Source: Rhodocollybia butyracea
Taxonomy: Eukaryota > Basidiomycota > Agaricomycetes > Agaricales > Omphalotaceae
Direction of reading: 5' to 3'
Length of the DNA: 64,000 bases
Assembly: GCA_015501585.1 (NCBI GenBank)
Contig: JADNRY010000158.1
Location: 1-64,000 of the forward strand
In this document: positions 47,985 through 59,469 of the stretch, one piece after another
How positions within the stretch are numbered: the stretch's first letter is position 1
Layout of the letters: every line of letters begins with the position of its first letter
The notes under the pieces: model-generated
What the model saw: the letters and a program-made list of their open reading frames with translations, nothing else
Databases searched by the model: none
What the model was told of the DNA's origin: nothing
Position numbers and translations under genes: made by a program

Positions 47985-48130
47985 TGCTCACCAAACCGCT
48001 GTTTTTGTTGGGCGGTGTTGGCTGGTAACCAGTAAGAACTATAGACCTTACTGTGCACACGCCGCCAGGCTGAACAGTGAATTGCCGGTGACTGAACCGG
48101 AGGATGTGGATGCGGACTGGCTTGCCGCCG
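47985..48130 (-). repeat. Displaced fragment of the GATA-factor first exon
   Basis: GGCGGTGTTGGCTGGTA and, further on, CTGAACCGGAGGATGTGG followed by ATGCGGACTGGCTTGC match 26095-26215 in exon 1 of the GATA gene (Pro/Gln-rich segment) with a few changes, in the same orientation and order. The fragment has no open frame of its own. Confidence 0.6.
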
Positions 48131-48539
48131 TTATGTTCGAAAGCGTATAGATATTTGTCCATAACCGACAGGACAAACAAAACAGGCGGGTATGTAACGA
48201 AATGGGAAAAAAGCGAAAATGTATTGTCCATCTTCTAAGTTGGCTAGCCGGCCTGTTCGAGAGTGAGACCTTTTGTCTTGGGAGTATTAATAAGGCCTTA
48301 AAAAAGTACTTGTAAAAGTAGCATCCACCATTCACATAATACATTCGAGCGGAAGTTGAGGTGATAACGGACACGGGAATGGAGATGAGGGAGTTCAACG
48401 TTCAATAGTCAATGAGACGCAGTGGAGGGTGCAACCCCACGAGATGGGTTTGGGAAGATGACGACCTAGTAGGCGGCGGGAGGTGCGCGTGAACGCGTGA
48501 AATGTCGAAAGCAAATTAGGCACTGGCAGCTAGAATACG

Positions 48540-48900
48540 GTTTGCGATGGTGGTACCGACGTCAACAGAGTTTCTAGCATACGGAAGGAGTAGATACAAA
48601 CCAAAAGAGATAAGGAACGTACTGTAATTAAATCCAACATATCCACTGTCACGTCATCTCAAGAGTACGATAGTCTACGAAGATTAATTGGAGTCTCCAA
48701 CAAAAAATGCTTGATTGGAGCTGGAGCGCTGGCAGGTAGAGATGCGAAGACCACGAATAAAGCACTGGTACAAGAAGGTAAATTATCCAGTGTCCAGTGT
48801 TGAGAACGAGTTGAGAGTGTTTCATGCCCGCGGTTGACCAGAATTTCCGCTATTGTGGGGCTATTTTGTCCTAGGATCCGGTATCTTGGGATGAGTTGTG
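48540..48900 (-). pseudogene. Decayed MFS hexose-transporter fragment (T4)
   Basis: Blocks on the minus strand shared with T3 and T5: AEILVNRGHE (T5: AEIVANHKYE), the ACACTGGA/CACTGGATAATT segment, and an exon end before an intron of the GTACGTTCCTTATC type. Short and frameshifted. Confidence 0.5.
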
Positions 48901-49730
48901 GAGAAGGCAGAAACCAGTAGCGAGAAACAACTTGAATACCAGTGGCAAAACGAGACAAGGCAGCGTTGGTATAGCAAACTCGACGATGATGACTCTACAA
49001 AAGTTTTCAAAAAGGCGCTCATATTAAGCGCTCTTCTTTCTTCGCACGGTTATTTTCCGGCCAAACTTCTAAACCTCCAAGGGGCACTGCAAGGATAAAG
49101 GAAAGACAACAGCCTATTTGGGCATTGTGGGCTGTCGAGTGAAAATCTCGGGATAGGCACAACTGGACAAGGGTTAAATGTTAAACGTTAGGCACCGGCT
49201 GCAGGCTTTCAGGCAACTTTCGGAAGAAGGAGTGCGCGGTAGATATACTTATGTAGTACACAATCTGAAGAAGTATTGTCACTAGTACCACTCAGAGAGG
49301 GGATATTGACGCGGAACTATTGTATCAGTGACTTCGCATTTAATTTTCCATTCGCCACTCATTGACCAAATCTTTATCTAAATCTCATCATGTTGTTTTG
49401 TTTACGTACCTCTACTACTGGGGTGCGTGCGTTAACTGAACGGTATAGTCATGGACCCAAGTCTCTGAGCCCTGTACATTCACCTCGGAAAGGCGCACGG
49501 TTGGCACCGACCAATGACTGTCTGATCCAAAGTATCTCAAGCGAAAAACGCAAAATATCGAAGATTGAACCTGAGTGGCACCGTGGATAGAGAGTATAGT
49601 TAGATGCTTAGTTATGCAAGCTTGTCTGTGAACACTCTAGGCAATATTACTAATTGAGAGCAAGAGCTATATTACTTGTTATCCGAATACAGAGAACTAC
49701 CACAACAAATGAACCGTCGAATCAGCCTTG

Positions 49731-51181
49731 TTAAATGATATTCTTTATGTCCATGAATTTTATGTTGGGGTTCTCAGTAGTTGTGTTAATTGCGTCTGAG
49801 GGGTTTGTGTGCGGGTTCTCGGGAGTTGGGTGCGAAGGACCCGTGTGCGAGGAGCCCGTGTGCGGGTTCTCGGGGGTTGAGTGCGAGGGGTTTGTACGCA
49901 AGTGATCCACTGGAATGTGCCCTGTCGTGGACGCAGCCTCAGCGTGCGACGGCAACTCGGGCTCATTTGGAGGAACCATAAAGTTGTTCTCAAAGTGTTC
50001 CGAAAAGAATTCCCATTCTTCCTGCATAGGCATCCCAGCCGGGTCCCCGGTTCGTTAGACTTGGCTTCAACGAGAACAGGCTTCTCCTGTGCAGCGTCGA
50101 AGATAACAACCTTCTCCCATCCGCCTGGGGAGGGTGCGCCTGGTGAGGGGCGTCGGTAAATGCCAACATATACCTTATTACGTCCCCTGGATCCAGAGTC
50201 CTCCCACCTACCTAGTAAAGCGTATATAAGGAATGCAAGGAAATGAGATCCGAGAGCGAGTACTCACGACCATTCGTTACTATCCATCCAGAACATTGAT
50301 CCGACTCACATTTCTCATACAGTCCTTTGAGTTTGAAATAAAACACTTTATAAGGGTCTTTACTACGACCCTTATAACCAGCTGGAAGCGGTATAACCTC
50401 TGGCACACATGAACTTGATTTATCATAGTTGATAACATCAACATGCTCCAACTTTTCTATCTGAGTGAGCACGTTAAAGATAATGAATTTGTAGTTTTGG
50501 ATTTGGGGGGTGCCAGTGGTCTTTTGACCTTGTCTGTCAACAAAGGTAATGGAGCCTTTATCAAGTTTACGTTGTTGCTGCCAAGATGCGGATATTAGTA
50601 ATAGGAGGATTAACCTAGTAAAGCCTTACCTTTGCTTTTGACGCGTTTTCCTCGTGTTTAACACGAAAAGTCTGGGCACGCTCCTGGCAAGATTGAAAGG
50701 CTGTCGTTTCGTATCGACAGACACTCCGAAATGGTCACACGATATTGACAGAACCACGGTTTATTCTCCGGCGAGACACAATGTGCTACGAGCAGCAGAG
50801 AAACAAAGAAGACGACTAAACAAGAATAAGAACAACGATCATGGTGGGGATACTCTACTGAAGAAGGATAACGAAACGAAGATATAAAAGGACAGTGGCA
50901 GTGTAGAAGCACGTGTGAGTATGTGCCATACTTACAAAGATGTGGGTATTAGATATAGTACAATTAGCCCAGTAAACACTTACATTTGTCTCCTCTCCTA
51001 TCGTCATCGATTCACGCGGACGTTTCTGGCAAGATGTGTGATCAGGAATAGTACAATTGACACATTAGTCACTCACCACACCCTTTTGCGCCGGGTCGCC
51101 AGGCCCTGGAACTGGTATAGCGCACACAGAAAGCATGGAGCCAGCTATAACAGCGAAGAGAAAGAAAAGAATGGAGCGCAT
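49731..51181 (-). CDS. Secreted micro-exon protein family, copy C
   Basis: Signal-peptide exon 51181-51077 (MRSILFFLFAVIAGSMLSVC, AIPVPGPG). Micro-exons 51025-50984 (42 nt, starts KRPRES) and 50683-50630 (54 nt, starts ERAQ). The intron between them is 300 nt instead of about 50; extra sequence with its own GTAAGTATGG interrupts the usual ...CACATCTT|GCCAG end. Core: ITFVDRQGQ, KVFYFKLKG, C-X5-C-SGW. The next exon has VYVGIYRRP and GWEKVVIFD. Downstream, near 50060, the frame must change by one base to reach the PMQEEWEFF block, so this copy may be a recent pseudogene. The tail has tandem PENPHT repeats and ends FMDIKNII at 49731. Confidence 0.65.
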
Positions 51182-51300
51182 TTTTGAGAATTTGATTGCA
51201 AGGAATGCAGATTGACCAGCAAGCTGTATTCGGGGGACTGAACCGGCAGAACTATCTTTTTGATGCACAAGTTGCTTGTTATATGCAGAGGCGTCAAAAC
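51182..51300 (-). promoter_or_regulatory. Conserved promoter module, copy C
   Basis: TATATAACAAGCAACTTGTG, GTTCTGCCGGTTCAGT and TTGCTGGTCAATCTGCATTC lead into the ATG, as in F and G. Confidence 0.7.
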
Positions 51301-51414
51301 GGAAGCAAATGCGCTCCCGTGACTGAGATAAATGCGGTGGCTCTTTTTTTCCACGGTTTGTTTTTCTTTTTCGCCCCCTCTCATCAAACATTCCCCCTTC
51401 AATTCCATGGCACA

Positions 51415-51705
51415 AAACGTTGACAATCAACCTTCAACGCTCAACCGTCTCGCAACAAGACTTATTGAACCAAAAGTTCAACGCCAAGGTCTCCTCAACG
51501 TGCCCTCAACGCCAACGCCAACGCTTCCTCAATGGCCATGCTTCCTCAACACAACGTCAACACAACGTCAACACAACGCTTCCTCAACGGCAATGCCTCC
51601 CCAACACATGCTCAACGCAACCTCAATACAACACCTCCTCAATATTAATGCTACCCAACTTCAAGGCTCAACACTTCATCAAGAGTCAACGCCTCCAGTT
51701 CTGCT
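51415..51705. repeat. Irregular TCAACR-rich minisatellite
   Basis: About 290 bp with TCAACG, TCAACA, CTCAACG and CCTCAA words recurring every 6-20 bases, including a perfect CAACACAACGT tandem. Open frames crossing it are composition effects. It stands where a family gene would be expected to the left of the orphan promoter at 52195. Confidence 0.6.
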
Positions 51706-52194
51706 CCACGTTGCCAAGTTCGATACGATACATTAGCCAGGTTTTCTCTTTATCTATACCAGTTTTTCAATTTACTAACGACCGTTTATCCAGGCTAGTC
51801 TCGATATGGCTTACTGGTGAGTCAAAATTCAATCTGTTTTTGTTTTTCTATAGCCATCTAATATACTGTAGTAACGTATCACGTATGGTATTATTTGATT
51901 AGTATGAATATATGTTTTTTCTGCATTTTTATGTGCGAAGATTAAGACGGGTACGAACGGCGAATATCCGGGTGCAAGCGGGTAAAGAAAGGAACGTGAC
52001 TTTACGATGAAACGCTAGGTGATCCCAGGGCTAAAGTATTTTGTCCCGAGGCTGAATATTTTTGTACCTGGGACCACCTTCAAACCGGGGGCAATCTTAT
52101 CACTTTTGCACTGCGCCCCAACTAGGGTAACCCCGGTCAGAATTTTTTCGGGTCAAACTCAGTTTAACCCGGGAGGCCGCCTGTGTAAGGACCG

Positions 52195-52640
52195 ATTGTA
52201 GATATGAAACGAATAAAGATGAATCCCGCCCTGACCCTATAAGCGATTTCCGCACATATCAGACCAATTGATAAATATATGCGAAGTTCACTCTAGTTCG
52301 CGGCGGACCTCCGCCGTAGCGCGGTGTGTCACAAGAGAGCAACCGGCTGCCTCCACACTGCCACGCTATCAACAGATCCGTAGGCACCCTCCAGCGCCCT
52401 CCAGCCTCCTCCAGCCTCCAGCACCTCATGAATGAACCTAGCTGTGGGGCGTGTATTGTTGTCCCTGAAATCCGAGTGATCTGCGTACTGTGATTAATGT
52501 TACCTAGCAGTACACCGAAGTTCAACGACTCTAGATGTTTTAGAACATCTGGTCGACGACTCCAGAGTCCGGATTCCTCTCAGCTTGATTGCTTGAGCTC
52601 TTCTGATATGACCACTTCATACTTCTCTCGGCTTCTTCAT
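52195..52640 (-). promoter_or_regulatory. Orphan upstream region of a lost family member
   Basis: GTAAGGACCGATTGTAGATA, CGCCCTGA, the CCTCCACACTGCC segment and CTCTCAGCTTGATTGC follow in the order seen upstream of A, B and D, but no signal-peptide exon lies on its left. Region 51700-52194 holds nothing else I recognise. Confidence 0.5.
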
Positions 52641-53076
52641 CATTTTATCCGAGTTATAAAAAACTGGAGTGCATGCGCTAATGGTATAGCCAAAGTCTGT
52701 AATAATCCATTCTGGTTTCTCGACATGTGCCTGCCTATCCGAGACTAACTAAGTCCTCCACGTTCTACATCCTGAAGCTTCAGTGGACCATGAAAAAGCG
52801 CCGGTTGCCAGCCGCCAATGGTTGTCATAGCCTAACTCAAAGTATGTCAAGTATAAAAGAGAGATATCGAAGGTTGAAGCCGACTGGTACAGAGAGAACA
52901 GCGATAGATAGGTATTTATTAATACAAACTTGCCTGTGGTACAGCCTGAGAGCGAACAGCAATAAAAGTTTACTCTAGACCAAAACACTAATTGAGAGCA
53001 AGAGTATTATATGCTTTCTGATCTAACCTAAAGTGCGCCAGATGAACCATGGGAAGAATTGGTGGGCGCAGTGAGT

Positions 53077-54326
53077 TCAGCTCATGAGTTCAGCTATGGA
53101 CATGACCTTTTTGGGCTCAATGACTGCATCTATGGACATAATATTTCCTCTGGTGTACGAAGGGTTGTTTGTATCGCTGTGTGAGACCTCTGCTGGCAAC
53201 TTGTGCCCTGTCATGGCCGAGTGCGTGTGCGACTCTTCCGACGGCAAGGCCTCTTTCGACGGCGAAGCCATGGCCGAAAGGTGTGGCTCAAACAGCGCTT
53301 CAAACCGATTTGACAAATCTACCCATTCCTGTAGCATTCTCTGCCCGATTTTGGTCGCCGGTAGCTTAGATTCGCGGCCAGCGACAACAGACTTCATCTG
53401 TGCGGCATCATAGACAACAAGCCTCTCCCAGGATGAGGGCGAGCCGTCTGGGGAGGGTGAGGGGGGTTTGCTAAGGCCAACATACACCTTATCAGTGTCC
53501 TTGCGCGTCGTTCCCAAAGTGTCGTGGGGATCAAACCTACCTAGCGGGGCGTTAATAAAAAGAAAAAGCAAGGAAAACATGATCTGAGAGCGAGTGCTCA
53601 CCACCCTTTGCTATCCACCCGTAACATGGTTCCGTCTTACACTTCTCCAACAGTCCTTTGAATTCTAAATAAACCCATTCCTTACCTATCTTTTTGGCAT
53701 CTGACACAGGTGCATATGAACCTTTGTACTCCACAAGGTCTCGGAACACATGCTCTAAGCCTAGTGCACCACCGAGTACTGTGGAGAGGGTACGTTCTTG
53801 AGAGGCATCCGTGTCCTTGCCAGGGGTTATTTGACCTTCTGGGTTAATAAGGTTCACGTAGACTTTAGGTAGCTGGCAAGTTGTGCGTATTAGAATTTAG
53901 GTATAGTAGAATTAACCCAGTAAGCTCTTACTTCTCTGCGTTTCTGGCAAGTAGTGGGTGTCAAGTATAGTACAGTTAACCCAGACTCATGCACTTACAT
54001 TTGACGATGTTTGGCTATCGAAGGCCTTCAAGGCGAAACGTTTCTGACGGGACGTGGGTATCAGGGATAGTCCAATTGACCCGGTAATCACTTACATTCA
54101 AGTTAGATGGTTGAGTCGACGATTTTTCGCCTCGAAAGGCCAGAGTAGCAGGAGGGTCCTGACAAGATGTGAGTATTTGGTACGTATACTAGTACTAATT
54201 AACCCAGTAACCACTTACATGCAACAATAATCCTGATGTCGCCCCGTCTGGCCTTGGAACTGGTTTAGAGCGCGCGGCGAGGATGGAGCTAACTATGACG
54301 GCAAAGGGAAGAAGAATAGAGCGCAT
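53077..54326 (-). CDS. Secreted micro-exon protein family, copy D
   Basis: Best preserved minus-strand copy. Exon 1 54326-54219 (signal peptide, then KPVPRP); micro-exons of 63, 45 and 12 nt (starts DPPA, KRFA, KRRE); core exon 53872-53602 and last exon 53540-53077. All junctions keep frame, giving 320 residues. Core: VNLINPEGQ, GKEWVYLEFKG, CKTEPCYGW. Last exon: VYVGLSKP, WERLVVYDA, RMLQEWVDLSNRFEALF, a Ser/Glu/His-rich linker and ending KKVMSIAELMS, comparable with the VMPL motif of F and G. Two micro-exons start with Lys-Arg, a possible Kex2 site, giving two potential cleavage points between signal peptide and core. Unknown function. Confidence 0.8.
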
Positions 54327-54425
54327 TTCTACAGATTGACCGGCAAACTGTATTCGAGTGGGAGTTGGGCACTGAACCGGCAGAACTACTTTCTATCGAC
54401 AAGTTGCTTGTTATAAAGACCGATA
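54327..54425 (-). promoter_or_regulatory. Conserved promoter module, copy D
   Basis: CTTTATAACAAGCAACTTGT, GTTCTGCCGGTTCAGT and TTTGCCGGTCAATCTG precede the ATG; slightly shorter than the others just before the ATG. Confidence 0.7.
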
Positions 54426-54929
54426 GTAGATAAGGTCTAGATAGTAGATAAGGGCCAGAAGATAAGGACTAGATATGAAACAGTGCAATCAACTCCACCA
54501 TGAGGAGTTCTAGCACATATCGGATCGGTGCCGCGAGGGAACAGCCAGTACATTCCACACTGCCCCGCTAAGTACAGCAAACTCGGCCCCCACAGAGGAA
54601 GGTAGACCGTGGCCTGCGCCCACTGAGGGACAACTCTCAGCTTCGATTTTGACCACCTCTCACTTCTCTCCGTCAATCTATCTCTATCTCTACTTGTATT
54701 CTCCCTTTCTCGAAAACTTTTCAACATCCAGGAACGAACCACAAATATCCCCTCAAGTCAAAAACTTCATCAGATCCAGATCCATCCACCTCAGCGCTGT
54801 CTCGCTCTGGAGTCCATGCTTATAAAATCGATGGCTCAATCCTAGTATGCGGTCGGACTTGCCACCTTGCACATTCGTCTTGGAGTGGGTCTTGAAGTTA
54901 ATCATGGGTTTTCACTTTTCACTCGCACC

Positions 54930-56270
54930 GGAGTTTGTCCCCGGGTTTTTTTTCCGAGGGAGTGGAGGTTTGGGTCTGGGCAGGGTAAGATTGGAATGAG
55001 AGTATGAATATTGTGGATCGGCGAGGTACTTGAGCGTTTTTATTTTCGAGTTCATAGAGCTTTCTCTTCGCCCTCGTAGAGTCATAGTTGATGCCCTTAA
55101 GTAACCTTACTTTTATTTGGTTCTTTTCAACGCGTTGTACCGATACTGAGGCCCTTTTTCTCGGGAACGAGGAATTAAGCGTAAGGCCAGGTGACTGGAA
55201 AGTTGATAGCATAAGCATATGGAAAGAGCGGATACGAAAAAAAAGAGACGTAGAAAGAGACATAGAAAGAGACATAGAAAGAGACATAGAAAGATGGAAT
55301 GTACTAACGGCATCAGCTATCATCAGGCGAATAAACATCGCAAGGGGCCCGTAAATGGGAAGAGGACTACGCCCGAAATGCTCAGTTGTCCAGAAGGAAA
55401 GCGGAGTAGAACAGATATCATATTGAGGATAGTGAATAACGTAACATCCATTCGATAGCACTGGTAAGACGATAAGTAGAAAATGAAATTGACACCGGTC
55501 ATCTGGAGCGAGGTACCGGAAGACGGCTTCACGGATAATGGAGCTGGGGTGCGGAAAGCACTGGTACCAGGATCCTAACCTGAGGGTGACACCCAGTACT
55601 CAGTGTCAAGAATGGTCTGCCTCTCATACTTATGATTGGCAACAATCTCCGCTAGTTCATCCTCAATGTATTCTGAATCTCTGGGTTGAACGCTGGCCTC
55701 TGTCATAACCTCTCAAGGACACGTCTGGTGTCCTCCATACTACCTTTGTTTTCGGCATGGTATATCGAGGTGACTTGGGGAGAAGGAGAAGGAAAAGACC
55801 ACTATTAAGGATGATTGATGATTCCCCAGATAAAATTGGATAACAGTAGGAATCCGGTATGAGTCGGCGTAAGTTTTTCAAAGATAAATCCAACCCAAGA
55901 TGCGAGGCGATGACTGACCGACGGTGACAGAATTGGTATCCAACCTCACGAGCTTTTCGACGAGCGATTTCGGACGTATAGTTGTGGACAAAAGCTGACA
56001 GAGATCCCGGCTATGAGCCTACCAGCAATGGATCTGATTAGACCAGTGTTATGGATAATAGCACCGACGGTACACGAAACATCCAGTGATGGTAGCCGAG
56101 CGACGACTATATTAAATCAAGTCGCCGGCGAAGAGACGTTGAAGAATGTACCGGCTGGAAGGATAGAGACGATTCGTGAGTTGGGTGGCCCGTTGGGGTC
56201 AATTTAGCCGAGTTCTTCAATACATTGTGAGGCGATAACACGGTTGATACCCAAACGTGAGAAAAGCGAG
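54930..56270 (-). pseudogene. Decayed MFS hexose-transporter copy, most complete (T5)
   Basis: Read from 56270 down, in shifting frames: SILPAGTFF and FAGDLI (TM2); ATITGCFVYTVGAII and AGRLIAGIS (TM4); PDSYCYP and LLLLPKSPRYTMPK (TM6 and the PESPRY motif); AEIVANHKYE (central loop); MTGVNFIFYL (TM7); STPLSFWTTEHFGRSPL (TM8-9 loop, R-x-G-R motif). The order is that of fungal hexose transporters of the MFS. Several frameshifts and stops; poly(A) and small repeats interrupt it. Ancestral product: proton- or facilitated sugar uptake at the plasma membrane. Confidence 0.75.
55240..55294. repeat. 12 bp tandem repeat
   Basis: AGAAAGAGACAT repeated about four times, within an intron region of the T5 pseudogene. 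Confidence 0.7.
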
Positions 56271-56355
56271 AAAAAGAAAGAAAGAAAAAGAGCAACTTAC
56301 ACAGCGACAGCACACACAAGATCTATAGCCCTTTATAGTCACTGGAAGCACTACG

Positions 56356-56357
<2 letters not shown>

Positions 56358-56393
<36 letters not shown>
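56358..56393 (+). repeat. 36-base poly(A) tract
   Basis: An uninterrupted run of 36 A after ...GCACTACGAT. No polyadenylation signal or retroposon body is evident on its left, and a sequencing or assembly effect is possible. Confidence 0.7.
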
Positions 56394-56399
<6 letters not shown>

Positions 56400-56929
56400 A
56401 GCACTCGTGTTGACGTCTATTGTAATCCTGCACTACTGTGATCATGAGCGAGGCAAACAAACCTTCAAATAAAGTAAAAGTCTAGTATGCATGAAAACTT
56501 ACCAAGTTCTGGTTAGACACATCGTTGACAGATGACAAAGCCGGCTATACCTGTTCAAATAGTAGTCTCTCTTTTGGAATAGTCCACGAAAAGGATACGG
56601 GTGGACCGGGAACGTTTGAGTGCTTGTGCTTGTGCTTGTGTTGAACAATGGCGATGGACAAGATAATAAACGCTCATTACAGAGCGCCTATTTGGAGTCA
56701 CACACCTTCCGAACTGTCGACACGAAGGTTTTATATAAATTAGATTCCAACAAGCTTAGGCTCATTGACTCTGAGGACGATACCTCAAATCAAAGACGGA
56801 TTCTGGCCTGCCACCATCGGTCTGCAAGCTTCAACATTCCAACTTTCAACGTTCGATGTAACAGTGTAACAGTCACCGTATTCTCGACAGAACTTCTCTG
56901 CTATATTCGAGTATTGGATCGACTCATAA

Positions 56930-57172
56930 ATGGATCAAATAGACCAGTGGGGCATAGGAAGCTTCAGAGGATATCTTGAAAGTTTCGGAGAGGCGGCTAT
57001 GTTTAGTTACGGAGTAGATAAGAGAAAGTACGTCGTCCCGTTTACTGTTTTCGCATTCAACTATTTAACTAGTGATTATCGATTATCCGTATACTCCATA
57101 GATCGTTTCGATGCGAGGACTCTAGATCTGAGCTGCAGCGTGTCGTTCTGGAATGAGACTGGACAGTTATAG
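56930..57172 (+). CDS. Small unrecognised ORF
   Basis: Eighty codons from ATG 56930 to TAG, with normal amino-acid composition (KRKYVVPFTVFAFNYL) but no family I know and no visible paralogue in the window. May be chance. Confidence 0.2.
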   Translation: MDQIDQWGIGSFRGYLESFGEAAMFSYGVDKRKYVVPFTVFAFNYLTSDYRLSVYSIDRFDARTLDLSCSVSFWNETGQL

Positions 57173-57470
57173 AATGGATCCTGGGTCTGAAACTTTCAAA
57201 GAGCAATATCGCGTTGAATTTCGGCGAGGACAGCGGTACGCGCTTACAGTAAATAAAACTTATCAGTGACACCTTGCGGGAATAATATCTTTGTACAGAT
57301 CTTCGCGTCGCTTGGATTCAGGTTGCACCCTTCGATCTCGATGATCCATTGAACATCCCTTACTGTGACTTAGTCTCACACTCCCAAGGGCCCGACGTTC
57401 GACCTTTGGCCATCATGCATCATGCATCATGCATCAACCTCTCCAGGAAAGCATCAAGCCAAGGAAGATT

Positions 57471-57831
57471 ATGTCGTTCACCCAGTGGTTGAAGGTCTGC
57501 GAAGCTGCTCTCGCTAGTGACGCTCACGAATGCTATGTACGAGCCGTACAAGTTCTCGCTGCCAAACGCTATGTACGTGTTTGTTTGAATTTGCCCTGAT
57601 AACCTATATTATCCTTAGCCCAAACTTGCCCTCCTTGACCGCATGCGCGACTTTGCTTCCAATTCACCGTCGATGGAAGAGACTACCAACGGCAAGCACA
57701 CAAACGAATATGGTCTTCTTGAGGACAAGGGTCTTGGCGAGAGGCACGCTGAGGCACGTCGCTGCTCAGATTCGGTACTGGCAGGAGCAGAGCTTGCTGC
57801 CATTTTCTGCGCGGACCGCGTCGTTACCTAG
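57471..57831 (+). CDS. Small two-exon protein, function unknown (P1)
   Basis: Exon 1 57471-57572 (ATG, starts MSFTQWLKVCEAALA) and exon 2 57619-57831 join across a 46 nt GTACGT...CCTTAG intron to 104 residues. The predicted protein is helical (RAVQVLAAKRY, LALLDRMRDF, GAELAAIFCADRVV). A decayed second copy (P2) lies at 60236-60420 at the same place relative to gene G as this gene has to gene F. The CATCATG triple repeat at 57411-57436 precedes it. I do not recognise it. Confidence 0.5.
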
Positions 57832-58317
57832 TAGGTGCCTACTATACTTCGTGTGTTTATAAATATTCTTGTCCCGTAATTTACCATAGCCGGAATATAT
57901 GTTTCGTTCCCTGGAGCCCGTCTCAGAAGGAGCATCACTCGAAGGAGGAAGGGCAACTGCAAGAAAAATGTAGCTTGGAAGTTCAAAACAGAAAGGGTTT
58001 GCGGCGGGTTTGCCAAGGCTCAGGGCTAACGAAGCTAGTATTTGCAATCGGACCAGCTGTAACAATTGATGAATACTTAGGACGGCAGTCAGGAGCAGTC
58101 AGTTGAGCAGTCGGGAGGTGGGGATAAATACTGTCAACCCGACCTTCCTCTTCGGAGCAGGTTAAGCACTGTTAAACACTGGTTGAGCCCGCTATGTCTG
58201 CTGTAGCACCAAGTGTGGCGATGGATGGAACTGAGAGGGAACTGGACTAGACTGGACCCTACCGCGGAGCCGATTACATTGATCTGATATATCACACTGT
58301 TTCATCTCTACAATCTA

Positions 58318-58436
58318 CGATTGGTCCTTATAACAAGTAACTTGTGGATAGAAATAATAGTTCTGCCGGTTCAGTCCCCCACTCGAATACAGTTTGCTGG
58401 TCAATCTGCATTCCTCTTGCAACACAACTCTCAAAA
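58318..58436 (+). promoter_or_regulatory. Conserved promoter module, copy F
   Basis: GGTCCTTATAACAAGTAACT, GTTCTGCCGGTTCAGT and TTGCTGGTCAATCTGCATTC before the ATG at 58437. The TATAA-like word is about 110 bp from the ATG. Confidence 0.75.
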
Positions 58437-59469
58437 ATGCGCTCTGTTATTATTCTCTGTGCCATCATCGCTAGCTCCATGCTTACTGTGTGCGCTATAC
58501 CAGTTCCAGGGCCAGGCGAGACTGCAGAATCATCAAAAGGATCTGGAGCTGTAAGTGATTACTGAACTTATTCGTATACCTGATACCCACGTCTTGCCAG
58601 AAACGTCTCCCAGATCAATTGACGGGACCAAATGTAAGTATCTACTCGGATAATCGTACTATACCGTGACCTAATGCCCATATCTTGCCAGAAACGTCCC
58701 AAGAACGAAAAACCAAAAGTAAGTTTTTACTGGTTGACCTAAGATCATAATACCCACATCCCGCCAGCCCTACGAGGTGACCTTTGTTGACAAAACAGGT
58801 AAAGAGGTCAGTGGCAAAGAGACGTCGAACAAACTACCCCTGGGTTCTGTCAGTCAGGTGCTCAGCCGAACAACAGGCTTGACTCTGTCCAAACAAATCA
58901 AATATACAAATTTACCGCAGGAAGATTTTGAGCAAACGTCGCTTTATTTCCTCTTCAAAAACCTCGAAGGATCGTCAAAGACATGCAAGGAAAGCCCGTG
59001 TGTTGGGTTAATGACACGACGTAGTAAGTACTTGCTCCCGAATCTGAATTTCCTCGCGTTCCTTATATACGCTTTGCTAGCTGGTTGGGCTCCCAACCAA
59101 AGTGGAACGGGGGCGCGCAAGGACGGGATGCCCTGGTACTGTATAATTTACCAAGCCGGAGGCCAAGGGCCTTGGGTCCCGCTCACGGTTAAAGACTTTG
59201 GGGGTCAGGAAAAACCGGCAAAACTACTGCCGAAGGAGGTTGTGGACAATCGGCAAGCAGTATTGACTGCCGTGCATGAGCAGTTTATGAAGGATTATAA
59301 GCCGGGCTCGGCCACGCAGGAGCACCATGTTGAGCGTCCGCCCTCGCCCATAGAGGAATCGGCGACGAAGGAGCAGCCGCTGGACTCGGCTACGCACCAG
59401 GCTACGGCGGAGCGCCCACACTCGGCCTTGGAAAGGGGCGTTATGCCCTTAGCTGGGATGTTAACGTAG
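58437..59469 (+). CDS. Secreted micro-exon protein family, copy F
   Basis: Exons 58437-58550, 58601-58633, 58692-58718, 58768-59023 and 59081-59469 join in frame to 272 residues. Exon 1: MRSVIILCAIIASSMLTVC, AIPVPGPG. The two micro-exons both start with Lys-Arg codons (KRLPDQ; KRPKNE). Core: VTFVDKTGKE, LYFLFKNLEG, C-X5-C. Last exon: IIYQAGGQGPWVPLTV, an acidic/Pro linker, and the ending GVMPLAGMLT. Together with G it is a tandem copy; the ATG-to-ATG distance is 3150 bp. Confidence 0.8.

Noticed and set aside
51415..51705. Asn/Thr/Gln-rich coding exon over the TCAACR repeat
   Set aside because: All frames are open because of the repeat composition; no splice or start context supports a gene.
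54919..55461. 180-codon minus-strand protein
   Set aside because: It is a chance frame that crosses an intron and a 12 bp tandem repeat of the decayed transporter, though part of it shows transporter residues.
58344..58436. Start of gene F at an upstream in-frame codon near 58344
   Set aside because: The bases before 58437 belong to the promoter shared by all copies, and only the ATG at 58437 starts the conserved signal peptide.
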